NCBI GenBank assembly: GCA_900542005.1
Contig: UQLW01000017.1
Span: 1 to 63,304 of the forward strand
Reading direction: 5' to 3'
Source: an uncultured Eubacteriales bacterium
Lineage (GTDB): Bacteria; Bacillota; Clostridia; Christensenellales; UMGS416
Length of the DNA: 63,304 bases
Under the pieces are notes generated by a model that worked only from the letters and a program-made list of their open reading frames with translations, did no database searches and had not been told where the DNA came from. A program made the translations under genes and the position numbers. Shown here one piece after another: positions 1 to 7,145 of the stretch. How positions within the stretch are numbered: the first letter of the stretch is position 1; every line of letters starts with the position of its first letter.

Positions 1-892
1 ACTTCTCGTCGCGGAAGCGCAGCTTGATGGACTTGCTCTCCTCATCCCACTGGGCGTTGTTCTGCGGGCAGCCCATGGCGAAGGAGATAATCTCGGACCA
101 GGAGGGGTGCATGTTGAACACGATCTGCACGCCCACGTCGGCAGCCTTATCCTTTACGGTGTAGAAGGCCGCTTCCAGGTCCTCCACCGACTTGAAGGGG
201 GTGGCGATACCCAGCTTCTCGGTGATATCCTTGCGGTAGGAGATGGTGGCGTTGGTGAAGTTGCCTACAGCGTTATCGTCGGCATAGTCGGCCTCGTCCT
301 TGTAGTGGGTCTTGAAGGTGTACACATGGCCGTCGGCCGCCTGGTTGTTGATCTTCTCCAGCGGGTCGACCAGATCCCAGAACTCGGGGCAATGCTCCTG
401 GATCAGCTCATCCCAGCGGTAGCATACGTCGGGATCCTCAAAGCGCTGAGGCAGGTTGTCGGTGAAGACGATGTCGCTCAGCTCCTGGGCGGCCAGGTGC
501 GTGCTCAGCACCGCGCGGTCGGAGCCCTTGGTCACGTCCAGCGATACGCCGGTCAGGCGGGTGATCTCATCGCACACCTCGCCGCCCCAGGTATCGACAG
601 CGTACCAGTCATAGTCAATGTAGCAGGAGAAGGTCACCGGGGAGGTGTCCTTTTCCCAGGAGAGATCCTCCCAGGTGGCGGGGGCGGCAGCGTCAGCAGC
701 CGTCGTCTCATCCTCGCCGCCCTCGGCGGCGGTGGTGGTTTCGCCCTCGCCTTCGGCGGCCGTGGTGGTCGTCGTGGCGTCGTCCTCAGCCGCGGGCGTG
801 GTGGTCGTCGCGCCGGTGTTGCTGCAAGCAGTCAAGCCCAGCGCCAAGACCATGCACAGCACCAGCAGGCCGGCGAGCAGTCTCTTCTTCAT
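1..892 (-). CDS. Extracellular solute-binding lipoprotein (family 1), partial
   Basis: Lipoprotein expected to capture a saccharide outside the membrane for an ABC importer. Only the first 297 residues are present; the C-terminal half lies beyond the left edge. The start is ATG at 892, six bases after GGAGG. The N-end is MKKRLLAGLLVLCMVLALGL with lipobox LTAC, so Cys23 should carry the lipid. A Thr/Ala/Asp/Glu-rich linker follows to about residue 68, then the block WEDLSWEKDTSPVTF, which opens the folded domain in this family of paralogues. It is the third tandem copy downstream of those at 1330 and 3555, and some DNA segments are nearly identical to the copy at 3555. The substrate cannot be read from sequence; the neighbouring GH28-like gene suggests a plant oligosaccharide. 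Confidence 0.85.
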   Translation of the reverse strand, partial: MKKRLLAGLLVLCMVLALGLTACSNTGATTTTPAAEDDATTTTTAAEGEGETTTAAEGGEDETTAADAAAPATWEDLSWEKDTSPVTFSCYIDYDWYAVDTWGGEVCDEITRLTGVSLDVTKGSDRAVLSTHLAAQELSDIVFTDNLPQRFEDPDVCYRWDELIQEHCPEFWDLVDPLEKINNQAADGHVYTFKTHYKDEADYADDNAVGNFTNATISYRKDITEKLGIATPFKSVEDLEAAFYTVKDKAADVGVQIVFNMHPSWSEIISFAMGCPQNNAQWDEESKSIKLRFRDEK

Positions 893-1006
893 GATATTCC
901 TCCTTACGAAATAGATCGGGGCTTCCCCCATATCCTATGGGCAGGCGTCCCGCTGCCCATAAGCTACGACCTGTATGCACGATTCATTACATTCAAATCA
1001 AAATGG

Positions 1007-1037
1007 ATTATATATCTTACTTTTAGTTTTATGTCAT
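1007..1037 (-). promoter_or_regulatory. Putative promoter for the first solute-binding protein gene
   Basis: On the minus strand, ATGACA (1037-1032) is followed 17 bases later by TATATA (1014-1009), which overlaps a TATAAT (1012-1007). It lies in the AT-rich part of the gap and would give a leader of about 110 bases. The -35 is only a partial match. Confidence 0.4.
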
Positions 1038-1269
1038 ATAAACTAGAAATATCGCTTCAAGCGCACCGTTTACGGCGTATACTTACCGTATTTTTGCATT
1101 AATTACAGTGGTCGCTTAAGTAAAGGTTTTTATCCATTTTCCATTCATATTCGCATTTTTAGACAATAATAAACAAATACAAATCATAATCTTTTGTCTG
1201 ACATTTCCCGTTACACAGCGGCTTACCGATTACCCTTCATCTCCGGTTATTAGCCAGCTTACCGCACGC

Positions 1270-1304
1270 AAAAAAAGCCCCCGCAGGGACGCAGCGGGGG
1301 CTTG
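1270..1304 (-). terminator. Intrinsic terminator
   Basis: On the minus strand, arms AAGCCCCCGC and GCGGGGGCTT are followed by seven T. It lies 26 bases after the stop codon of the solute-binding protein gene that ends at 1330. Confidence 0.85.
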
Positions 1305-1329
1305 CGGCATTCGCCGCTGGAAGCAGCGG

Positions 1330-3132
1330 CTATTCGACTACGATATCGGTGAAAAAGCCAGCTTCCTGGTAACGCTTAAGATTCTCTACATAGCGGGCGG
1401 TCATTCTGGCCTCCACCGCCTCCAGGCCGTTGTCCATGGCATAGGCCTGGAAGTCGTTCCAGATCTGCTCCACCGCAGCTTCAGACTCAGCAGAGACCAT
1501 GGACGCGATGACTTTATTCCACTGGTCGATGATTTTAGTATACATCGCCATTTCCTCATCCTCGCTCTCCACCCGGGCAAAGCTCATAGCAGGGTTTTTA
1601 TCCTGATAGCAGGCAGCCTTTTTAATTTTACGGTCAGCTAGCCGTTGAGCAGCATCATACTGGGCCCATTCATCCACCGCGTTCACAACCTGTGCCGCCG
1701 CGTTAAGGCCCTCCGAGCGATCGGAACCCTGGAAATACCAGGGGCCAATGCCTGTAAAGGTGCCTGTGCGCTCCTCTGCAGCCCGGGCCAGGAACGCCTC
1801 TGTCTGCTTTGGAACGCCATCCACCAGGGTATAATGTACGCCTTCAATGCCCCACTGGGTCAGCCGGTCGCCCTGCGGGCTTTTTAAGAATTCCATATAG
1901 CAAATGGCGCGGCCAGGTTCCTCGCAGTTTGCTGAAATAAAGCAGCTGGCCCATCCAGTTCTGTAGTCAAAGGAAACCTCGGACAGGCCGTCAACGCCTT
2001 GATAGGTCAAGCCCCCTACCACCAGCTGAGCTACCGGCTTCGTTACATCGTCATACTTACCGCCGATGCCGTTCTCACGCCATTGCCGGTTCGTCGCATC
2101 GGGGATGCTCCAGTCATAGCTCCAGGCAAACACCTGGGTAGACTCATTGCGGGCGGCAAAGTCTTCGGCGCGTACGCCTAGATAGTCCTTGGCCAAGATA
2201 CCGTCGCGGTACCATTTATTCAGCAGCTTATAGTACTCCAGCCACTTCTCATCACGAAATTTGAGCTTGATGGATTTGCTTTGTCCATCCCATATCGCGT
2301 TGTTGTCGTTTCCCTGCGGGCAGGCCATCCAGTAGGAAAGGATCTTCGCATAGGTAGGATGGATATTGAGCACAATGGATATCCCCAGGTCGCTGGCATT
2401 CTCCTTAACCTTATACAGCGCTTTCTCAAAGTCCTCCACCGTGGTAAAGGGCGTCGCGATACCCAGCTTCTCGGTGATGTCAGCGCGATAGGCCATGGCC
2501 GCATCGGTAAAATTGCCGACCGCGTTCTCATCGGCATAGTCTGCCTCATCCATATAATGGGTTTTAAAAGTATATACATGGCCGTCGGCCGCTGTATTAT
2601 TGAGGATTTCCAAAGGGTCTACCTGATCAAAAAATTCCGGACAGTAAGCCTCTGCCAGCTCATCCCAGCGGTAGCATACCTCGGGATCCTCAAAGCGCTG
2701 GGGGAGGTTCGAGGTGAATATAATATCCGACAGCTCCCGGGCCGCCAGCTGCACACTCAGAACCTGCAAATCCGAACCCTTCACCACATCCAGCGATACG
2801 CCGGTCAGGCGGGTGATCTCTTGGGAAACTTCGTCTTCACCCCAGGTATCCAACGCATACCAGGAAAAGTCAATGTAGCAGGACAAAGTCACCGGCGAGG
2901 TATCCTTTTCCCATGAAAGATCCTCCCAGCTGCCGGGCGCGGCGGTCGTTTTCTTTGGGCCGCTCCCAACCTGGGCAACCTCCCCGTCTCCTTCGGCCGC
3001 TGTGGTTGTCGTTGCGGCCGCAACGCTGTCCTTCTCTGTGACGGTTGCCGTAGCGGCGGGCGTGCCGCCGCAGGCAGTCAAGCCCAGCGCCATACAAAGC
3101 GCCAGAATGCCGGCCAGTCGCTTTCTTTTCAT
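1330..3132 (-). CDS. Extracellular solute-binding lipoprotein (family 1)
   Basis: A 600-residue lipoprotein, long for a sugar-binding protein. The start is ATG at 3132 (MKRKRLAGIL), five bases after GGAGG; an in-frame upstream ATG has no ribosome binding site. Lipobox LTAC gives Cys21 as the lipidated residue. The Thr/Ala/Glu linker is shorter than in its two tandem neighbours. The block WEDLSWEKDTSPVTLSCYID opens the mature domain, and the C-end NLKRYQEAGFFTDIVVE is shared with the copy at 3555. It is flanked by its own promoter and terminator, so it is probably monocistronic. No permease or ATPase gene is nearby. The role as binding subunit of a carbohydrate ABC importer is inferred from the family. 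Confidence 0.9.
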   Translation of the reverse strand: MKRKRLAGILALCMALGLTACGGTPAATATVTEKDSVAAATTTTAAEGDGEVAQVGSGPKKTTAAPGSWEDLSWEKDTSPVTLSCYIDFSWYALDTWGEDEVSQEITRLTGVSLDVVKGSDLQVLSVQLAARELSDIIFTSNLPQRFEDPEVCYRWDELAEAYCPEFFDQVDPLEILNNTAADGHVYTFKTHYMDEADYADENAVGNFTDAAMAYRADITEKLGIATPFTTVEDFEKALYKVKENASDLGISIVLNIHPTYAKILSYWMACPQGNDNNAIWDGQSKSIKLKFRDEKWLEYYKLLNKWYRDGILAKDYLGVRAEDFAARNESTQVFAWSYDWSIPDATNRQWRENGIGGKYDDVTKPVAQLVVGGLTYQGVDGLSEVSFDYRTGWASCFISANCEEPGRAICYMEFLKSPQGDRLTQWGIEGVHYTLVDGVPKQTEAFLARAAEERTGTFTGIGPWYFQGSDRSEGLNAAAQVVNAVDEWAQYDAAQRLADRKIKKAACYQDKNPAMSFARVESEDEEMAMYTKIIDQWNKVIASMVSAESEAAVEQIWNDFQAYAMDNGLEAVEARMTARYVENLKRYQEAGFFTDIVVE

Positions 3133-3324
3133 GGTTTCCTCCTTTTTTGGGGTTGATCCCAATTCTTATAGGCAACCACCCATAAGCCTAAGCTCCATTT
3201 CAACCGCCCCGATGCATGGTACCACATTCATTCAATATACGGAAACCCGAAATCTAACATGTAAGGTTTTTACACGCCCAGTCTATACCTTGCGCGTACT
3301 CTCTGTAAATAGGTGTAGGATTCA

Positions 3325-3353
3325 TTTATAAACATTCGCAACTACAGACACAA
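3325..3353 (-). promoter_or_regulatory. Putative promoter for the second solute-binding protein gene
   Basis: Minus-strand TTGTGT (3353-3348), 17-base spacer, TATAAA (3330-3325). Spacing is ideal and both boxes are partial matches. The transcript would have a leader of about 190 bases. Confidence 0.45.
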
Positions 3354-3498
3354 TACCGCATTTACGCAATGAACCTTACCATTTCATACCCATTAACCCG
3401 CAATTTCTGATCTTCCTATATTCCGCCTCCGCCGCTCCAGCTCATCCGCAGACTCCTGCAAGAGCACCCTTTCGCCCGGTTCAGGCTGGCATAGCAGC

Positions 3499-3524
3499 GG
3501 CCCCTGCCGGGATCGGCAGGGGCC
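3499..3524 (-). terminator. 3' hairpin, possible terminator
   Basis: Perfect arms GGCCCCTGCC and GGCAGGGGCC with a six-base loop lie 31 bases after the stop of the gene ending at 3555. No T-run follows on the minus strand, so it may stabilise the 3' end rather than terminate. Confidence 0.4.
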
Positions 3525-3554
3525 TGCAGCCCTCATAGCCAGAGAAATCCGGCG

Positions 3555-5381
3555 TTATTCCACGATGATATCGGTGAAAAAGCCAGCTTCCTGGTAGCGC
3601 TTAAGATTTTCCACATAGCGGGCGGTCATTCTGGCCTCCACCGCCTCCAGGCCGTTGTCCATGGCATAGGCCTGGAAGTCGTTCCAGATCTGCTCCACAC
3701 CGGCTTCAGAGTCAGCCGTAATCATTGCGGCGCTGGCCTTGGCCCATTCATCCGCGATCTTCACATACATCGCCATCTCCTCGTCCTCGCTCTCCACCCG
3801 GGCAAAGCTCATGGCGGGATTCTTGCCCAAGGCGGTCAAATCCTTATACAGCAGCCGCGTGGCGTTAAGCTGCTCGCCGTCATACTGCTCCCATTCATTC
3901 TTGGCGTTGACCACGGAGGAGCCCCAGGAGATGCCTTCAGCCCAGCCGGAGCCCTGGAAATACCAGGGGCCGATGCCGGTATAGCTTCCCTTCTGCTGCT
4001 CAGCAGGCCGATCAAGGTACGCCTGTGTCTTTTTCACTTTGCCGCCGACCAGCTCGTAATGTACGCCTTCAATGCCCCACTGGGTCAGCTGGTCGCCCTG
4101 CGGGCTTTTTAAGAATTCCATATAGCAGATGGCGCGGCCTGGATTCTCACAATTCCTGGTGATAAAGCAGCTGGACCAGCCTGTGCTGAAATCGCTCAGG
4201 GTAATACGCACTTCCCCTTTATAGGTCAGCGGCTGCACCACCTGGTCAAAATAGGGCTTCGTCAGGTCGTTATGCTTGCCGCCCATCCCGGTATCCCTCC
4301 AGCTTTGGTCCACCACATACGCATAGCCAGCGTTATAATCGGCGGCGAATACCTGCGTCGATTCGTTACGGGCGAAGAAATCCTCCGGGCGCACGCCCAA
4401 ATAATCCTTTACCAGGATCCCGTCCCGATACCACCTGTTCATCAGCTTGAAGTATTCAAGCCAGGTACTGTCACGGTAGAGCATCTTGATGGATTTGGCT
4501 TCCTCATCCCAGAGGTTACCGTCAGCGCAGCCCATCCAGCGGGGGATGCTGTGGAACGTCCACTGCGGATGCACGCTATACACCATCGTAATGCCCACGG
4601 TATCGGCCTTTTCCTTTATGGTATAAAAGGTCTGGTCCACCTCCTCGATCGAGGTGAACATGGGCAGCCCCAGCTTCTCCATCACGTCGGCACGGTAGGC
4701 AAAGGAGAAATTGCCGAAATTGCCAATGCTGTTCTCATCCGCATATACCCGCTCGTCATTATAGTGGGTGAGGAAGGTATACACATGGCCGTCGGCCGCC
4801 TGGTTGTTGATCTTCTCCAGCGGATCGACCAGGTCCCAGAACTCGGGGCAATGCTCCTGGATCAGCTCATCCCAGCGGTAGCACACGTCGGGATCCTGAA
4901 AGCGCTGCGGCAGGTTGGAGGTAAAGACGATGTCGTTGAGCTCCTGCGCCGCCAGCTGCACGCTCAGAACCTGCAAATCCGAGCCCTTGGTCACGTCCAG
5001 CGATACGCCGGTCAGGCGGGTGATCTCCTGGGAGACCTCGTCCTCGCCCCAGGTATCCACGGCATACCAGTCATAGTCGATGTAGGCGGAGAAGGTCACC
5101 GGGGAGGTATCCTTTTCCCAGGAGAGGTTTTCCCAGGTGGCGGCAGCCTCAGCGGCCGTCGTCTCATCCTCGCCGCCCCCGGCAGCGGTGGTGGTTCCAT
5201 CGCCTTCGGCGGCCGTGGTGGCCGTCGCGGCGTCGTCCTCAGCCGCGGGCGTGGTGGCCGCGGCGTCGTCATCTGCTGTAGCGGTGGTGGTCGTCGTGGC
5301 GTTGGTGCCGCTGCAGGCGGTCAGGCCAAGAGCCAAGACCATGCACAGCACCAGCAGGCCGGCGAGCAATCTCTTCTTCAT
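3555..5381 (-). CDS. Extracellular solute-binding lipoprotein (family 1)
   Basis: A 608-residue paralogue of the genes at 1 and 1330. The start is ATG at 5381 with AGGAGG just upstream; a longer in-frame start at 5402 has no such site. Signal peptide MKKRLLAGLLVLCMVLALGL, lipobox LTAC, lipidated Cys23. The linker of about 55 residues is made almost only of Thr, Ala, Asp, Glu and Gly. The mature domain follows from WENLSWEKDTSPVTFSAYID. Its last 85 residues are nearly identical to those of the copy at 1330, including 86 identical consecutive bases. It has its own putative promoter. Binding of plant-derived oligosaccharides is an inference from the adjacent GH28-like gene. Confidence 0.9.
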   Translation of the reverse strand: MKKRLLAGLLVLCMVLALGLTACSGTNATTTTTATADDDAAATTPAAEDDAATATTAAEGDGTTTAAGGGEDETTAAEAAATWENLSWEKDTSPVTFSAYIDYDWYAVDTWGEDEVSQEITRLTGVSLDVTKGSDLQVLSVQLAAQELNDIVFTSNLPQRFQDPDVCYRWDELIQEHCPEFWDLVDPLEKINNQAADGHVYTFLTHYNDERVYADENSIGNFGNFSFAYRADVMEKLGLPMFTSIEEVDQTFYTIKEKADTVGITMVYSVHPQWTFHSIPRWMGCADGNLWDEEAKSIKMLYRDSTWLEYFKLMNRWYRDGILVKDYLGVRPEDFFARNESTQVFAADYNAGYAYVVDQSWRDTGMGGKHNDLTKPYFDQVVQPLTYKGEVRITLSDFSTGWSSCFITRNCENPGRAICYMEFLKSPQGDQLTQWGIEGVHYELVGGKVKKTQAYLDRPAEQQKGSYTGIGPWYFQGSGWAEGISWGSSVVNAKNEWEQYDGEQLNATRLLYKDLTALGKNPAMSFARVESEDEEMAMYVKIADEWAKASAAMITADSEAGVEQIWNDFQAYAMDNGLEAVEARMTARYVENLKRYQEAGFFTDIIVE

Positions 5382-5474
5382 GGTAGTCCTCCTTTTTATC
5401 ATGGCCCCGTATCGTTCCGGGGCCCTATACCTATATACCGGCCTGCATATCGTACATTTATTACCGTGGGGATT

Positions 5475-5503
5475 ATAATAAGCCTACAGTCCATTCCGGT
5501 CAA
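5475..5503 (-). promoter_or_regulatory. Putative promoter for the third solute-binding protein gene
   Basis: Minus-strand TTGACC (5503-5498), 17-base spacer, TATTAT (5480-5475), overlapping a TATAAT at 5477-5472. Leader of about 85 bases. Confidence 0.55.
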
Positions 5504-5641
5504 AAACTATCCTTTGGGCGCCTGATAATCACACATTTTCATGTGGTTCATAATGTACAGGATATTATCCATCTTGCCATAAAACGAACATCGACAGACA
5601 CAATATGGCAAGATTGAAAGCCGCGGAGGAAAACGGCAGCT

Positions 5642-5671
5642 AAAAAAGCCCCCGCGCAAGGCGCGGGGGCT
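5642..5671 (-). terminator. Intrinsic terminator of the GH28-like gene
   Basis: Minus-strand arms AGCCCCCGCGC and GCGCGGGGGCT are followed by six T, 22 bases after the stop codon at 5694. Confidence 0.9.
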
Positions 5672-5693
5672 CATGGATCTGGCAGGGGAGCAG

Positions 5694-6995
5694 CTAGGCG
5701 AAGGTGATTCCTTCGCACATCTCCAGGATCATCCGTGCGTTGATCCGGTCGGTTACCGGCGTCCCATGGACGGTCACGTCACAGAAGCGGATATCATGCA
5801 CCACATGCTTTTCAGCCAGCTCCGATTCATAGCCCCGGATAATGGAAGGGGGAAAGGGGCCGTCTGCCACATGGATATGCTCAAAGGTAATATCGCTGAT
5901 CTGTCCCCGCTGCAGGTCTACCGAGTATTTGGAGCAGAGGATCTTGAAATCCACCAGCTTTTCCTGGGCGTCCTCCACCGTGATATGGCTGTAGCGGATG
6001 CGGTGGACATGGCCCCGGTCGCCGTTGTGAATGGTAAACACGCCGCCTGACTGCCAGCCCTCCAGCTGGCAATGGATCACGGCGATATGCTCAAAGGCTA
6101 CGTCGCAGATCTCCGTACAGCTGGTCTCGTAGCCGATCTCCAGGGCGTTTCCGCATTTGGCATTCCAAAGCACGCAGTTGCGCGCCAGGATATTCCGCGC
6201 GTCCTTGCAGCCCAGGGGGTCGTCATAGCGGTTCGCCTTCACAACGATACAGTCGTCGTTGGTGCGGATAAAGCAGCCCTCGATCCGCACATCCTCGCTG
6301 CCCACCACGTCGATACCGTCGCCGCACATCTTAAGGGTGATGATGTTCACATCCTCCACCGTCACCTGCCGGCAGGCGATGGGCACCACATGCCAGCAGG
6401 GCCCGTCCACCATCGTCACCCCCTGAATCCGCACATCCCGACAGGCCAGGAAGCGCATCATCAGCCGCCGTGGCGCCGGCTCCGGCTCATGGAGCAGGGT
6501 TCCCACCATCAGCCCGTTCCCGGTAATGGTAATCCCCTCGGCATGCTCCGCGCGAAAGCTCCCATGCACCACCGCGCCCGCCTCCAGGTATACCGTGTCG
6601 CCGCTGGTCAGCTCCATGTCCCCGATAAAGGTCACGGTACCGGCGGAAAAGACATGCGTTGCATCCGCGGGCCTTGGAATATAGCGGGAGCATAGCAGAA
6701 AAAGCGGCCGCACCAGGTCATGGTCCAGCTCCACCGACCACTTATCCCCGGCCCGCATGGAGAGCGTAAGGACGCCGCCATCCAGCGTATAGGTACGCTC
6801 CCCCATCGGACGGATCACCAGCTGCCCGAAGGGCTCCCGGATCCGCACCTGCACCTGCTGGGGCTTCTCGTCCTCCGTTACCAGGATCGCATAGTCCGCC
6901 TCGGCCGTATGGTATACCGGCACGTTCTCCCCCTGCAGCGACACGGCATACAGCCGGGATAATTCCGGCTGCAGCTCCATCAGGTTCTGTTGCAT
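5694..6995 (-). CDS. GH28-like (polygalacturonase family) right-handed beta-helix protein
   Basis: A 433-residue protein resembling glycoside hydrolase family 28. The start is ATG at 6995 (MQQNLMELQP) with GGAGG upstream. From about residue 110 to the end it shows repeated short strands of the beta-helix type (DVRIQGVTM, QVTVEDVNI, DVRIEGCFI, ARNILARNCVLW). The GH28 acidic core is present as GDGID and NDDCIVVK. The canonical GHG is replaced by LEIGYETS and no clear RIK is seen, so substrate or activity may differ from a true polygalacturonase. There is no signal peptide, so it is probably cytoplasmic and acts on imported oligosaccharides. The position beside three solute-binding proteins supports a role in uronate or rhamnose-containing polymers. 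Confidence 0.75.
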   Translation of the reverse strand: MQQNLMELQPELSRLYAVSLQGENVPVYHTAEADYAILVTEDEKPQQVQVRIREPFGQLVIRPMGERTYTLDGGVLTLSMRAGDKWSVELDHDLVRPLFLLCSRYIPRPADATHVFSAGTVTFIGDMELTSGDTVYLEAGAVVHGSFRAEHAEGITITGNGLMVGTLLHEPEPAPRRLMMRFLACRDVRIQGVTMVDGPCWHVVPIACRQVTVEDVNIITLKMCGDGIDVVGSEDVRIEGCFIRTNDDCIVVKANRYDDPLGCKDARNILARNCVLWNAKCGNALEIGYETSCTEICDVAFEHIAVIHCQLEGWQSGGVFTIHNGDRGHVHRIRYSHITVEDAQEKLVDFKILCSKYSVDLQRGQISDITFEHIHVADGPFPPSIIRGYESELAEKHVVHDIRFCDVTVHGTPVTDRINARMILEMCEGITFA

Positions 6996-7091
6996 GGTTA
7001 TCTCCTCCCTTTCTTGCCCCTCTATCATACCCGCTTACGCTCGGATTTGCCATGCACCTTGTTGACTATCCTCCAACGCTTTCACCCATGC

Positions 7092-7122
7092 AAAAAGAGG
7101 GCGCCGCTACCGCGGCGCCCTC
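7092..7122 (-). terminator. Intrinsic terminator of leuS
   Basis: Minus-strand arms GAGGGCGCCGC and GCGGCGCCCTC with loop GGTA, then five T, 24 bases after the leuS stop. Confidence 0.9.
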
Positions 7123-7145
7123 AGCCCTTTTCTGGCAGGAAAGCG

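Larger units (their letters stand above)
893..1329. other. Intergenic region between two solute-binding protein genes
   Basis: No gene is visible. The left part is the leader of the truncated gene. On the minus strand it contains a hairpin with arms ATGGGCAG and CTGCCCAT (about 935-965) and a smaller GGGG/CCCC hairpin just before the ribosome binding site. The middle, about 965-1250, is AT-rich and holds the putative promoter. The right end is the terminator of the gene that ends at 1330. Confidence 0.6.
3133..3554. other. Intergenic region between two solute-binding protein genes
   Basis: No gene is visible. It holds a putative minus-strand promoter near 3325-3353, a leader of about 190 bases with a small TTGGG/CCCAA hairpin immediately before the ribosome binding site, and on the right a strong GC hairpin after the stop of the gene that ends at 3555. 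Confidence 0.55.
5382..5693. other. Intergenic region between solute-binding protein and GH28-like genes
   Basis: No gene is visible. It holds the promoter and leader of the gene at 3555, including a GGCCCC/GGGGCC hairpin just before its ribosome binding site, an AT-rich stretch at about 5505-5640, and the terminator of the GH28-like gene. Confidence 0.6.
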
